Below, piece after piece: positions 12,304 to 27,510 of a stretch of 64,000 bases of DNA (position 1 is the first letter of the stretch; the number at the start of each line of letters is the position of its first letter). Origin of the DNA: Thelephora terrestris (Eukaryota; Basidiomycota; Agaricomycetes; Thelephorales; Thelephoraceae). Both the position numbers and the translations under genes were made by a program. Where the stretch lies: positions 248,001-312,000 of the forward strand of contig WIUZ02000007.1 in the NCBI GenBank assembly GCA_015956445.1, written 5' to 3'. The notes under the pieces are model-generated. The model did no database searches. It saw only the letters and a program-made list of their open reading frames with translations, and had not been told where the DNA came from.

Positions 12304-13297
12304 AACCGTCTCAATTTTCGATTGCTTTCCTTTTCGCTTTCGGTCACGTTTTTATGGCATTTGTTTCTGGTACCGTATATAGGCCCGTATGAACACCATG
12401 TAACACTATAGTCTTCCGCCCAACATGACCCACATTCAACCCTGACTTTGAAATGAAGTTGCGAACCGAGGGCCAAGAAAACAAAAGGCGCCCTCGCTGA
12501 CACAGTCCGTTATCGGCAGGATTTTACTCCAGCAACTCCTGCCGCAGCCTTCACTATAAAAGACCTCCTGCTTCTCGAGTTCGCAAAGACGGAGAGTGGT
12601 GATAGTCTGAGCAGCAAGGGGGGTAGACTTGTCTGTACGAGCTCCCCGCCAATGGCATCCTGCGGTTGCATTGAGCTGTGAGTACTTGAGTTGTAGATAG
12701 CGTTGGCGCGCCAACAGGGTGAGACTCGCAAAACGAGATCCAATCTCGACGGTGGAGATCGCACCGCCAGCCTTGCTAAGGACCGCCAATTGTAATAACT
12801 TGAGCCTGACGCCAAAAGTCAAATCTGGCGGGAGTCATGGGCTAGTGCCAAAAGGTGAAACTTCCACAGGCAGTTTGGTCTTGCCGAGCCAATGTGGTCC
12901 CCTGACGAGGCCAGCTTGTCGAAAAGCCAAACAGACCACGTCGCTTTGGACGGATTAATTGACTGGGCCGCCCTCGGCGCCGGTCGTGCTCGAGACTGAG
13001 ACCAAAATGCGACGATTAGCCACCATTTTGCAGGGCCATTGGCTGCGGGCGGATATTGGGCAGCAAGACTGGAGGGGGAGGCATGATGTTCAGCCTGCTG
13101 CATCACAAAAAGCAGGGCATATACTGCGGGTGGTCCTTGGGGAGGTTTCCTAGATCCTCAGAACAAAGTATGCTGTAGACGAGCACAATGATCTTCGCTC
13201 GTCATCTTGAATACATTTCGTTGAAAAACGACAAGAACAGTTTGGATACATACAATGCTACAAGCGCGCGATGCAAGAAGGGGAGAGCGTGAGGGTA
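12304..13297. other. Convergent intergenic region
   Basis: About 1 kb between the stop codons of two convergent genes. Minus-strand frames of about 100-130 codons exist here (12436-12822) but show no known motif. A perfect 12 bp palindrome TTGGCGCGCCAA lies at 12703-12714. Nothing else was recognised. Confidence 0.5.
12703..12714. repeat. 12 bp perfect palindrome
   Basis: TTGGCGCGCCAA reads identically on both strands and contains the GGCGCC/GCGCGC core seen in E2F/MBF-type sites. It sits in a gap between convergent genes, so a promoter role is doubtful. Confidence 0.4.
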
Positions 13298-15973
<2,676 letters not shown>

Positions 15974-18900
15974 GGCGTAGGGTGAGATGGAGAGTGGCGT
16001 CAAGTCTCAATGAGGTGATTTTGTACCCCAAAACATGTGGGATTCGGATCTTATTGGGTATAATAGGGCTCGCGTCATGGTCCTTCCGTAGCATAGATGC
16101 CGATAAGGACGCTGTCTCTCGTACAAGGCGCTGCAGGGCGTTGACGTTGAACGCTGATGACGTTGATAACGGGGAAGGTAGCTTGCCGATAACTGCGAGC
16201 GCGGTTTTACGAGGCTCGGCACGACGGAGCTTTCCGACTCGCTTTGCGATCATTCTCATATCTTTCCTTCGACTTGCTCGACATTCAAACACACCCCAAG
16301 AACTTACCAGACACGATTGTTTCATAATCAATGCGTCTATTCAAACCCGTCCTCTTTATTTTCGAAAGTTTCGACTTCAAATTCTATCAATGAAGCGATC
16401 TTGGCGAGTATCCCGTAGCTTCAACGCGCATACACCCCGGCCTGGAACTTAATTGTCCCATACGTATCACCTGGTAACGTTGAGTTTTTTGGGGGCCGTT
16501 GTGTTGTGTAACATCGTGGGGCTGAAGCGGGTATCCAGCCATTCGATCGGTGCCATTTCACGTATTGAAGCTTGAAGTTACAGGTCTCAACGTAGTCTCA
16601 TGTGGCGCAGAGGCGTCGCCCCCTTCCGGGTCGCGTCCTCGCCGCCTCTGAATTCGAGGCTGGATTCCAGCCTAATGTTTCGGTGGTTTGTATCAAGGAT
16701 CCGTCAGTGCGCTCTTTTTGTGTGTGGTGGGATAATTTGCCGATATTATACGTCGCTCATCCCACGAGTACTTAGACCCTCTCGAAGTATCTGTCTCGTC
16801 CAGATTTGGTTACCAGTTAAGTACCCGGTACGTACGCTTCCAGTTACCCCTTTAGAGTTCCAACAACACCATTTAAATGGTTCCTCTTACAGTTTTTTAA
16901 AGAACCCAGTGCTCACTTTCTTCCCAGAAGCTGTGACTGCGAATCGCACAAATCAATGCTCAAACGCTCACCGGTTTCCCCTTGTTTGTCAATCACGCCA
17001 ATTGCCGGAGTGATTTCTAAGGGTCGACCCCTGTCGACCCCCGGTCTTGGTTTCCATGTGCCTGTCGTCAACCACGTCAACGCCTTTAAATGAAAGGGTT
17101 CGGTGTCATTCAAGCTGCCGAAACCCTGTCGCAGTGGAAACGTTATCTGTGGTCACCGAGGGGGTCAACAAACTACGGAAGGGCCGATTTACTTTCTTGA
17201 CTATGTCCTGAACAGCGATAGAACAGGTCGCGCCCGACGATGAAGATTCCTGTGGGACCCAACCCACCCCAACATCTTAACGGGGCTATGTCCCCCGTGA
17301 CCAATACCAATAAATGACCACCTTTTGTATTCTCCGAAACGCCCACGCTTATAGGGTCCTCTGAATTGTTCCACAGCCGCAGAGCAAGATTGGGAGTTCC
17401 CGAGGGCCTCGATTCTCCAACCACTAGGCTATACGGGCATCAACCGCGCTGAATTGCATGATTCTGTCTAGTTGCCCGTGGATGATATCCCGAATGCGCA
17501 GCACTACTTTTTCCGACAGGTCGCGAACGAAAACTGGGCCATACAACGAGAGCACCGTGTGCTTACGGCCAGAAACATCACGATACCTACACAAATTCTT
17601 CGAGGTCACTTACGTTCCTGCTTGTTGCTCGGGCTTATTATTCATAGAATGTCGTGTGGAGATACCTGTCTCTCTGAAACACAAAACTCAAAGTTAGAGA
17701 TGGCCCAGGCGCGATCACGTTGACATTTCAATTTCATTACCCGTTACCCACGTGGCCGCGCGCGGGTCTAAGCTCCACTTCCCGCGTTAAGGCCGTCCTC
17801 GTCCCGACGCCAGAGGACATGAAAGGCTACACAACAATATGACAGATAAGGTAAGCAGGGGTCTAGGCGCGTATACAGTCGCCCATAGTAAACAACGGAT
17901 GGGAACTAAAAGCACGCTTATGGTCACTCCCTTGTCTGGGACGAGGAGGTTCAAGCGCCGAGTTACCTCGTTTTCGATCAGTTTCATCGATCAACGGCGT
18001 GCAAGGGGCCCCGGCGAGAGAGAAGTAGTACTTCTGAAATCCAATGAAAGCAGGCGATGGATAGGCACAATACGAGCGTTCTACTTGAGGGGGAGGGGAT
18101 AAGCGATTCTTCCGCAAAATAACCGGGGAGAGTTCTTGAGCTGCGCGGGGTTCGACCAATTTAGATCCGCCCAGAGGCCTAGGATAACCAGTTCAACGGA
18201 AGCATTTCTCGGTTTTCGGTGTTGCCACAGCCTCGCGTCATTGCCTCTTTGACTCCAATTCACGACTATCTTGCATTCAGTTCAACCAGTTTCTTTTTGG
18301 ACATCAACATAGCGGAGTGGCAGAAAGGAAGGCTGTCGCCAGTTCCGACCTTCAGGCAACCAGTTTCAATACTCAATCCACGATGAGGGAGACCGTTTCG
18401 CTAGCAATTAGCAACGAGATCGCAGAAGCGTTCTCGTTCTTCCACAGCAATCGCCTTCCATACGAACAACTAGGAGGTTCCGCATTCTAAAAAAAATCGA
18501 CCTGTCGACAGCATTGTCCAGAATATCTCTACAAAATTTTGGACCTGACTACAGTAGGTACAAGTAAAAACGGAGTAAGTATATCGATCGACATTACGGG
18601 AGAAAAGAGTCGGAATGGGATTCAAGGGGGTGATATGACTCTTTCGCATTGAAATAGGAAAGAAACGGGGCGAAAACAAGTGCAGGCGTGTAAATGAGCG
18701 ACTAGCGGTTAGAATCAGCCTCCGAAGAGCACAAGGAGAGAAAACAAATCAGATGGTGTGTAAATGGTTGTAAGCAGATGGCCGAGTAGGCCCGTCTGGA
18801 GACCACCCTGTGGAGGAGAGAAATGAACGACGGAATATTACTGAGGAGTAACGAAACAACCTGAAGATCTAGACTACAGCGGGCAGGGGAAAAGACGAAA

Positions 18901-19289
18901 CGGCAGCAGAAAAAGGCTGGCATTGAGGAAAGGGAAGGCAGGATGGAGATCAGTACCGAACGAGCTTAAGAACAAATCAATGTGAACAATATTCGAGGGA
19001 CAAAGAGGAAGGTTTGAAAAGAATCTCACGCACAGAGAAAGAGGTAAAATCAGACGAGCACGGCAGCAATGGGTTGTAAGAAAAGCATGCGAGGCAGCAA
19101 CAAACGGAGACAAGGAATGGGCTCAATCGAAGGGGGCCAGAACGAGGAAGAATCGAGCGTCGTGTAGTTGTAGGCCGAGTGTGGCTAAGGCCGGATCTCT
19201 GGAGCAGGGAACAGACTACTGAAAGGACGAGACGCCGGGGATGAGACGGTGACCGCGTCGGGTGGGAAGGAGGGACAGGAACCCGCGAC
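15974..19289. other. 3.3 kb gene-free region
   Basis: The longest stretch without a recognised gene. It holds the promoter of the monooxygenase (about 15974-16450) and, at 18470-19289, an A/G-rich segment probably belonging to the 3' end of the HSF transcript. Frames of 60-155 codons occur but none shows a known motif or convincing splicing pattern. GGGTCGACCC followed by a second GTCGACCCC lies near 17020-17042. An A-box-like string on the minus strand near 17420-17436 was examined and not accepted as a tRNA. Confidence 0.5.
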
Positions 19290-21595
19290 TTAGAATCCGG
19301 TGTTATTTTTCCCTCTTCCACCGGCTGAGCTTAATCCTCGCGCCCTGGTCGGAACGCCCGGAGTGTTGTACGAGTATCCGCCAAGTCCTCCGTTAGAGTT
19401 CCCATGACCAAAGAAGCCAGGTCCAGCACCACCCATCGGGGCTGAGTCGCTTCTAGCCCTGGGCAGCTTTTTCCCTAAATCATCTCCATTCGCGTTCGGG
19501 TTTCCGCCGGCGATAGTGGAGAGGGTGCCCATCGGTGGTGGGTCGACCGGACTCATCCTCTGTCGCTTTACTCTATCGTCTCCGGCCTGCCCTGGTTGCC
19601 CTGGTCGAGGAGATGGAGGCAGGGACGCATGATCGTATCGTCCATCAAAGTTGAAGCTGCTCTGCCTTGATAAGTTATGCGGAGAATTCTGATGGACTGG
19701 GAACTCCGAGGTCGTTGGCGATGATCCAGGACTGAGCGAGTAGCCGTGGGCGTTATTAACGTTCGGGAGTGACAAAGCCGGGAGGTGAGTGGGGTGGGCT
19801 CCATTTGTCACCGGTGAGTTTGAGGATCCAGGCGCCGTAACCAAGATGTTCGGTCCCCCGTGGACCTCGTGGTTTTCTAATAGGTCCATTGGGAATGAGG
19901 CAGGCACTGAATTCGGAGACGCCGTCACCACCGATCAGAGGAGAAGGTACGCGATCGTCCAACCCAAACAAAGGGCGCAAAGAAACGAAGAGATCAGCGT
20001 TTGCTCAAAAAGTCTCAAGGGCAAGGGGAAAAGAAGGAAACGGAACAAGGAAAATAGGCAAAAGGTAAACATACATCCTCCTGGGAGCGTCCTTCCAACC
20101 ACGTCCCACATGGTTTTGACCGCAGTGGCAAGTCGGTTGACTTTCCTCCGCTCCAGCTCGAGTTCTTTCCTGATCCGTCTGTTTTCGTCCTTCATGGCAG
20201 TTAGCTGGAGGACAATTTCTCCGGGTAACTCCAATCGCTGTTTGAGGCTGGTCAACGAGGGATCCGGATCCATCGTCTTCCTTTTGATCTCTTCGAGTAG
20301 ATCGGGACGTCCCCGAAGGAACTTGTGGTGCGAAAACTCCCAAGTTTGGACATCGGAGGAGGATCTCTGGGACCGCGGCGTCTAAAAGGGGGGAGAAGCC
20401 GTTGAGGAGCCGAATGAAATGGAAGTTTCGGGTGAGGAAAAGGCACCAACCCTGTTGATCTTGTGGAAACCATACATATTCAATTGCCTGACAAAGCTGG
20501 AGAACTGTTCGACGTTCAACGGTGAGGAGAACACGCGGTCATGGAATATGATGAGAATCCAGTTTACAGGCGAACGCTTGCGCTTACGTTGTTGTGTTTG
20601 AAGTGAGATCCCAAGATAGTCCTGCTGAATTCGGCGACATTGGAAACTACGAAGCTCGTTCCGAGTTCTGTCCAGCTTATAAATTGGGCAGATTTTGGAT
20701 CGATAATCATCCTGGAGAGAAACTTTCAGAAGCCACAACTGCTACCTGGAAGGGAAATGACGTACTGGTAGAGTTTTGTGACGAAGTTATTGGTGGTGAT
20801 TGGTTTTCCGCCGAGCGAGCCAGATTGAGACATGGGCTTCAATGAGTCTTCTTCGCCTCCGCTGTTGCTACCGCCATCAGCGGGACTTCCGGACACAGCG
20901 GTGGTGTAAGAAAGATCCATTTCGTCGTAGATGGAGCCATTTGGGGTGTGAATGTCCACATCAGCGGTCTCATAGATATTGTCCTCGAGCATGGAAGCAT
21001 TTGTGGTGAAACTGCGCTTCCGGGGGATAGATTTCTCGTCAGAAGACGACGAGCGAGAGCTGTTCAACCTGCGAGAGTAATCGTATGGGATAGAAACCGT
21101 TGGTTGGTCGTCATACCGATGGTCAAGGGGTGGCGGTACGAACTGGAAAGGGTGTACGGCTGGGTGATGATGGTGGTGGAGATGGGTTCCTGGGCCGCCG
21201 CCAAGTCCCTGTTGGCCAGGGCTGATCGGGGTGATGGGAGAGACGGCAGAGTTTGTTGACTGGTGGGTGGAGGGTGTAATTGGAGAGAGATTGGTGGGAG
21301 ATGCGACAGATAGACCGGAGATGTTCAAAGACAGGGAGGTAGAGGTCTGAGGCCTACTGTCAGCTGAGCCGGACGTTGAGTAATGGTGGTACAGCTGTTG
21401 CTGTTGATGGTGGTGGTGGTCTTGCGCTGGAGCTAAAGAAGAGGGTTGTGGGGGCTGTAACAGGCTGTTAAGGGACGCAGCGCTCTGGTTCCACGACTGC
21501 TGCTGTGGTGGTGGCGGTTGCTGCTGGTGCGGGTGCTGCTGCGTCTGCTGAGGATGATGGGAGTAGTGGATCTCGGTAGTAGATTGAAAATCCAT
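19290..21595 (-). CDS. Heat shock factor (HSF)-type transcription factor
   Basis: Five exons (21595-20766, 20711-20588, 20504-20451, 20381-20075, 19906-19290) give a 643-residue protein. The HSF DNA-binding domain spans about residues 270-371: FVTKLYQM, then QFISWTELGTSFVVSN, HFKHNNFSSFVRQLNMYGFH and WEFSHHKFLRGRPDLLEEIK. A heptad region follows (about 375-425, LKQRLELPGEIVLQLTAMKD onward), as expected for the trimerisation coiled coil. HSF proteins bind nGAAn repeats and control heat-shock or developmental genes. The N-terminal 269 residues are rich in Gln, His, Pro and Ser; the C-terminal 200 residues are also disordered with a basic patch VKRQRMSP. The DNA-binding domain is interrupted by three introns. 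Its central rather than N-terminal place fits Hsf paralogues or Sfl1-like factors as well as Hsf1, so no gene name is given. The 168 bp intron 20074-19907 is longer than its neighbours but is the only phase-consistent choice found. Confidence 0.88.
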
Positions 21596-23152
21596 CAGGA
21601 CGGTTCTGCAGAGGAGAGACAAGGTCGCAGAAAGTTTTACAGCAACCCCCGCTACGCAGCGCCAGCGGACTCTTTACGGGAGCGAAGGGAAAGAGACGGA
21701 GGATGCTTTTGAGGGAGGAAGAAGAAATGAGTTGTGCTGTGATGCTGTGAACAGCCGTTATGATAACATATGGTCACCACGTGGCTAATAAGACCCCAGA
21801 TTCGACCCTTTCGGCTCGTCCCGTCCACCGAAGTTTTCGACTTTTAGTGGACAATGGGATATTGGCCTGTATTTCTTCCGCGAGGCCGCCGCTAGTGCCG
21901 GGGACTCACTCGGTCACTACGCAAGTAAGCAAGTGTGGCACAGGGATTCGAGTCCCTCCCGCGACTGACCCGGCGGCTGGGGTGCACTATCGTTATCCGG
22001 CAGCCTGGAGCGGCAACAATCACATACAACTCTACAACAGTCTTACGGGATTGGCGTCTTCTGGGTCGACTACCTCCCCTTGGAGATCTCACTCCTCCGC
22101 AACGTGCCCGCCTTGTGCAGATCGTTATTCATCTTACTCGGTGTGTCTTCGAAACGCGTCGAAGCGAGAGCCGACCCGCTTCGGCGTGGTACTTTGGCAG
22201 TGGTAAATAGAGTTTTTTAGATCCATTTCCGCCCAATTCACCCGTCCGAGGGAGACGGCTGCTCTTTTTACCAGCGGCTGATGGTTTCAACCCTGGAGGG
22301 TTGGCCTTCATGCCCACGAACGGTATAAAACCTCTTATGAATACTCCAGTACTCTCACCCACGAGTCTATTCAAAGAACCTTAGACTGGTCAGAAGACAA
22401 TTAACTGAGGTGCTGTTGGAGGTGAGGCGATCTCAGTTCATTTGATGAGATGAAATGCCTTCAAATCCCTTCACCTGTCTCAAGTTTCGGGGAATCCTTG
22501 GAAAAGCTCGGCGATGATTTCTTCCGCTCAACTCCCTGGGAGGGAGTCCCCCAGGCTTCCTGAATTTCGGTCCGTCGGAACACTGAACAGTCGACGGACA
22601 CATTCGATCACAGAAGTCACATGCATATTCCCACGATTACAACGACTTACCAGGCTGGCTTCGCTAAGCCGGCCAAAAGCGTGAATCTGAGGGTGTGTGG
22701 ATGATATGAGTTCCAGCTATCTACCCATGAGGAATCTGGACTGAGCACTGGCCCAGTGTTTCAGTACGGACCAGATCGGGCGGTGATCAGACCGTCACCG
22801 TGGAGTGCTCACATCGTACGTTGTGTCGAGGTTTGTTTGAGGCCGGTGTGCATGCAAACGGCCCGTGCTATTGTACTCGAAAACGCATTCTTCCGACGAA
22901 TTACAGACAATAGGTTCTGCAGGAGGTCACCTGCGAACTGTTTTTGGTTTCCGTTTTGGAGTGTGAATAGCCACGTGGCTCAGTTTCACAAGACCCTCAA
23001 AGTTCCTGGAAGTAGGTCTAACCACAACATCAGTCGCAGCTCCACGGCGAACGCACCTTGTCTTTATATCCCTCAGCTACCCACCAAGCCGACCCTTACA
23101 CTCATTTTCTTCATATCCGAGCATCTCCTCACGACTTTCACGACCCACAAGC
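21596..23152. other. Divergent intergenic region
   Basis: About 1.55 kb between the start codons of the minus-strand HSF gene and the plus-strand vezatin-like gene. It therefore carries both promoters. A CTCTCCTCTGCAG acceptor-like string just 5' of the HSF start suggests a leader intron. A TATA-like TTTATATC occurs about 85 bp upstream of ATG 23153. A GATTCGAGTCC string near 21945 looks like a Pol III B box but no tRNA folds around it. Confidence 0.45.
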
Positions 23153-26100
23153 ATGGCACAGCCCGTCTACGACCAACATCCTCTCCAAACCTACTTCACT
23201 GGTCCGCGTACCATTCAAATAGTCCTTTTGAACACCATCTAACCCGCCCCTTTCATCGTTTTACGTTTACAGAATCCGAGAGGGACATCGAGGTAATGCC
23301 TGGAGGAAATTACGACGATGTTGACGGCCTGCGCTCCGGCAGGCTTCTGTTTGCCTCCGCTGTGTCTTGGGTTCTGCACGTACGTCGGATCTAATCTGCC
23401 TCAATATTTTCAGCCTGTTCATCATCTCGACGTTCCCTAGGCACTCGATTTACGTCCAAAGTCCCATTCTAAAGCCTTCGCAGAGCGCTTCAAGTACAAT
23501 GTAATATCTTCGCCTCTTTTGTCCGCCTCTCTTCAATCCACACAACGCCCCACATTTCACTCTCAATTCCCCGGGAGGCTGTCGTTAACGTCCGAGACAT
23601 CTTCTGTTTACCCTACCGATCCCCCACATCCGTCCACCCATCCAGATTCGTTCGCCGATTCCCACTGGCCACTGACGCTCACATGCATGACCGTCGTGGC
23701 GCTTATCGCTGATAACCTCATCTTGGCTGCTCTGATTACGAGCTTAACCATCCTCCTCTTCCACCTGTCCAAGTCCGAGAAAAACGTCAGACCTCAGACA
23801 ATGTCACTTGTAAGTGTTTCACCTCGTGCAACTTCTCAAACGGGGTACCAATTCTCCTTCCAGTCATTGGACACACTTGGTGAGCTCGTCAGGGCTTGCG
23901 ACGCGTGGCACTCTGCTGTGCACGATGCCGTTACGATTGTGGAGGGTGAAGAGAAGAGGTGACTTTGCATTGATATTTGGTTTCATCCTGTCAAGTTTAC
24001 GAAAACTCTTTTGCAGCAGCTTCTATGGTCCAACAAGCGCATCCTCGCCGTCGACGTCTTTACGCACCGCTCTTCAATCGTCCCTGCATACGACTCAGGT
24101 GCAGTTCGATAACATCCGACAATTGTTTTCTGCTCTCACATCTCCCGCGGATCTCGCTCCGTTGTCCGAGATGTATGCCCCCTGCTCACCGATCAAATCT
24201 AATTTTGATTCGAGCTCCAATGTCACCGATCCAAGCACGCTCAGGAAAAGATCTCAATCCAACATGTCCCGCACAAGGCCACATTCACTGAGTGTGTCCG
24301 ACGTACCTTCAGAGACCCACAAAAGGGCCACATGGGGCGGATCTCACAGCAACCTTGCCCGGTCCAACACCTCTCCATCGCGAATGTTCAGGAGGACCCT
24401 TCACGGCAAACACCGTAGTTCTGACGTATCAACGCCGTTAAAGACCCAAACTCCTAGCTTCTCTGCTCCAGTTACTCCGTTCTTGGACGGCGTGAAGGAG
24501 GAGGCTGCAGAGGATTTGGAAACGCTTACCCAGGAGATTGAGATACCTCACGATTACACCATGGCCTTGGGCGTGGATCAAAAGGTTGGAAGCTTTCCCG
24601 TCACAGCCATTGATGGTGAACAGTTTGGGCGTGCAGCGTTGAATATGAGGCGGAAGCATATGAGTGGAGGACTGGAGGCTTTCAGACGTATAGGGTACGA
24701 GTCTGTCGACAGCTCTGGGCCCCCGCTAGGACATCGAACCTCTAGCCTCTCACCGTCATCGAGATTTACCTTGCTTCACACCTCGAGGCATCCTTTATCG
24801 ATATCAGCGCTCAACCTCGCTTTGCAAGGCGCCCTGTCGGCCAAGAGGTACACGTGTTCCCACCTCCTTGCGTTGAGGTTTGAGGAAGAGGAGGAGTACT
24901 GGGAGGATGTGAGGTCCGTCATGACCTTACTGGCTACGTCACTGGCGGATGCTACCATGCGATTAATGGAGGCGCTGGATGAGGCGGAGAAAAACAGAAT
25001 AAAGGACGAGACGCCCAGCTTACCTTCACTATCAAGGGAGGCAAGTGCGTCTCCTTCCAACCCACCCACGAGTCCGCCGCAGAGAATTATTCCCCTTCAA
25101 TCACGATCATGTTCCCCCTCAGTCACACAGCAGCCACACTCCCGTTCACATTCACAAACTCAATTCTTCCCCCAACCCCTTTACCTCACCCAACACCTTA
25201 CGTCCATCCCCCGTCACCTTCGATCAAATTCCGCTTCTTCGACGTCATCGAGTCTGCATTCCAATGCCAACGACCCGGAGTGTCCGACGAAGCCTAAAGC
25301 GAAGCAATCACTCCGGGGCATTGAACAGACAAGGTCCTATGCGCCAACCCCCAGCCATTTGGTGAGGTTTGCCTCTCACGTGGATGCCCTCACTTGCGCT
25401 TTGAACGAAGCGAGAGACAACCTGGAACAGTGTCTTACTGCTTTGCGGGATACCACAGGGAAGAACCGTGATTCGAAGGACGCCTCGCTGGACGATCCTT
25501 TCGCCGATCCACAGCCAAAAGGTTCCACCCCCACAACGAAGAACGCGAGAGTTACGGTCGAGGCCTACGAGCGGGTGCGAAAGGAGCTCGGACTTGCATT
25601 TAGGGAGTGCGAGCGCGGCAGAGACCATCTCCTCCACCACATTCACCAATTGACTACGCCTCCTGCTCCGGATGCCGAAGATTTACTTTCTGGATCCGAT
25701 ATGGAAGAACTTCCCCCTCTAGGCCACGACAATGGGACTGATGAGTCCATTGAAGAGAGGGGATCCACGACAGTAGAAGCCTTGCCGAAAACCTCAACAC
25801 TTGTGGCGCACACTTCTCTTGGGTTCGAAGAATGCGACGATACCCTCTCGATGCACCTAGAGTCGCAGTTGGAAGACGCCCACCCGAACTTCGTTGGGGC
25901 CGAAGAGGTTTTCGAGGCTGATACTGAGGGCTTGGGGGGGTTCACAAGGGAGCGGTCGAAGTTGACGAGAGAGGAAAGGATAGCGCTTGCCAAGGCTCGC
26001 AGGGAGAGGAAGGAGTTGGGGATCTCACCAGCCAACGACGACTGGGAAAACGATAGATCTGAAGCTCAGGATCAGAAGCCTAATGGTGGCATAGGACCAG

Positions 26101-26339
26101 GGAAGGAGGTCGTCCAAGAGTTGAAGGACGTGATTTGGAGAGTCGGGGAGAGGAGAAGGAAGCTGGCGGCACAACAACTGTCGGTATCCGGGTTCTCGTC
26201 TTCGTCAGAACACTCGTCAGCTTCGGGTTCATTGCCATCCCCGGTGGCCTTGTCGAGTCCTGTGACTTCTTCGCTGACCCTCCAAGATATCGTTGCGCAA
26301 AGGAGGATAACCCCGTTCACGATGATCGATTCTTCGTGA
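23153..26339 (+). CDS. Membrane protein with probable vezatin/Inp2-type myosin-binding region
   Basis: Proposed exons 23153-23201 (or to 23207), 23273-23379, 23441-23809, 23864-23958 and 24017-26339 give about 980 residues. A hydrophobic segment at about residues 137-162 (VVALIADNLILAALITSLTI) predicts one membrane span or a hairpin. After it come DTLGELVRACDAWHSAVHDA and SLRTALQSSLHTTQVQFDNI, the pattern I associate with the fungal myosin-binding (vezatin/Inp2) domain; Inp2 is the peroxisomal myosin V receptor of yeast. The long C-terminal half is Ser/Thr-rich, then acidic, and ends with a charged helix (REERIALAKARRERKELG) and QELKDVIWRVGERRRK. The 54 bp intron 23810-23863 is in frame. The family call rests on memory of the pattern, so moderate confidence; cargo and organelle are not known. 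Confidence 0.6.
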
Positions 26340-26894
26340 TGCATTCTCATCCCCTCATCTTTTTTTTTGTTTGGTTTCGACTTTCGCTTGCTCATGATTG
26401 ATTGTTTGATAGTGCGCAGAAACCCACTCGCATATATTATCTCATGTCACATTTGTCTCTTGAGTCTGCCTCCCCGTTGTTCTTCGCTCTCTTCTCACTT
26501 GTTCACAGCCTATCGTGCCGTTGGCCATTTACCATCAAGTATATACACACCAGCTATCTTTATTCGACCTTCAATGTATTGTACATAGTTTTAACCTCCG
26601 TTTGGCCAAACCTCGTTTTCATTACGGGCGCCTTGAAACACTAATGCTAATATCTGCGGGAGAAGAACGTTAACCTGAGAATGTTTCGAGTCTTCATACA
26701 CACGCTGAGTATCCGCGATGACTTCAGGAGGTCACCGGAACAGGTTTCGGCCTCACTACAAGATTGCTGATGGAAGCGAACGTGTGAGTGGGTGTGTAGT
26801 TGGCCTGGGTCGGGCGTGCGAGAAGGAGCCACTCCTTGCCGTTGAGTTGTACGCAACAACCCTCCGCTATGAGCCCCACGGTCCTCACCTTCCG
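26340..26894. other. 3' flank, no gene seen
   Basis: T-rich sequence after the stop codon of the vezatin-like gene, probably its 3' untranslated region, then unremarkable sequence up to the fossil element. Confidence 0.4.
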
Positions 26895-27510
26895 GCTTTC
26901 TTAACCGCCTCCTTTAGCGAGATAATCCGACGCGCCACCAGCACGGAATGAGTCTCCAGGTTCAAATTTCCATCCGTTCTTCTGGAGTGTTCCGTTAATT
27001 CTGTCCACCGTCTCCTTCCTCACTAGTGGGTGGACATTGCCCCCTGAGTCTCGCCAAGGAAATAGCAATTGTTCCGCAAGAGCTGGAGTGACATTGGCCA
27101 TGTTTCGCAACGCGGCCACTGGTCACATTTCACCTTGTTGTGTGAGGCAAATTGACTGTTTTCCTCTGGTGTCGGTCGCCGGAAGATCGATCCGTACGGA
27201 AGGGGTGCCTTTCTCGTCGTGTCTTTTCGTAGCACATCATCTAGTTTGGTGAGAGAGTGGCCTGCAGTCCTTCTTACTCTTGAACGTCGCCCCTCCCATC
27301 ATCATGCCACAAACGCGCACGTCTCCATCGCGCATATACAAGCGTCTAGGGTTGAGTCCAATCGGAGCGAATCCTTCAACATTGCAAGCGCATCCAACGT
27401 TGAGGGTGGACGGATAGAGCGCGATCGTCTCCTCGCTGACAGTTTTTGTATTCCTGGGAATGAGACATTGATCCTAGGAAGACAGAGACCCTGCGAAGAC
27501 CCCAAGTGAG
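26895..27510 (-). mobile_element. Fossil of a tyrosine-recombinase element
   Basis: Minus-strand translation shows two pieces of the tyrosine recombinase domain found in fungal mobile elements. One piece resembles the start of the catalytic domain (LDALAMLKDSLRLDSTLDA). The other resembles the part leading to the conserved His/Arg box (HPLVRKETVDRINGTLQKNG and DSFRAGGASDYLAKG). Such recombinases occur in Crypton-type DNA transposons and in DIRS-like YR retroelements; the fragment is too small to decide. It is clearly broken in several places and no terminal repeats or other element genes are visible nearby. It looks old. It lies in the gap between two host genes and is not expected to make a product. 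Confidence 0.5.

Noticed and set aside
12436-12822. Small gene candidate on the minus strand between convergent genes
   Set aside because: Two overlapping frames of similar length, no known family, no clear start context or introns; coding cannot be supported.
17375-17440. A-box-like TAGCCTAGTGG on the minus strand, possible tRNA or tRNA-derived SINE
   Set aside because: The D stem cannot pair and no B box occurs at the proper spacing, so this is only a motif resemblance.
21870-21970. Possible tRNA gene on the plus strand, from the string GATTCGAGTCCCTCCCGCGAC
   Set aside because: The T-arm would need an A-C pair at 53-61, and no sequence complementary to the 3' acceptor strand CCCGCGA is found at the right distance upstream. 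No D arm or anticodon arm folds.
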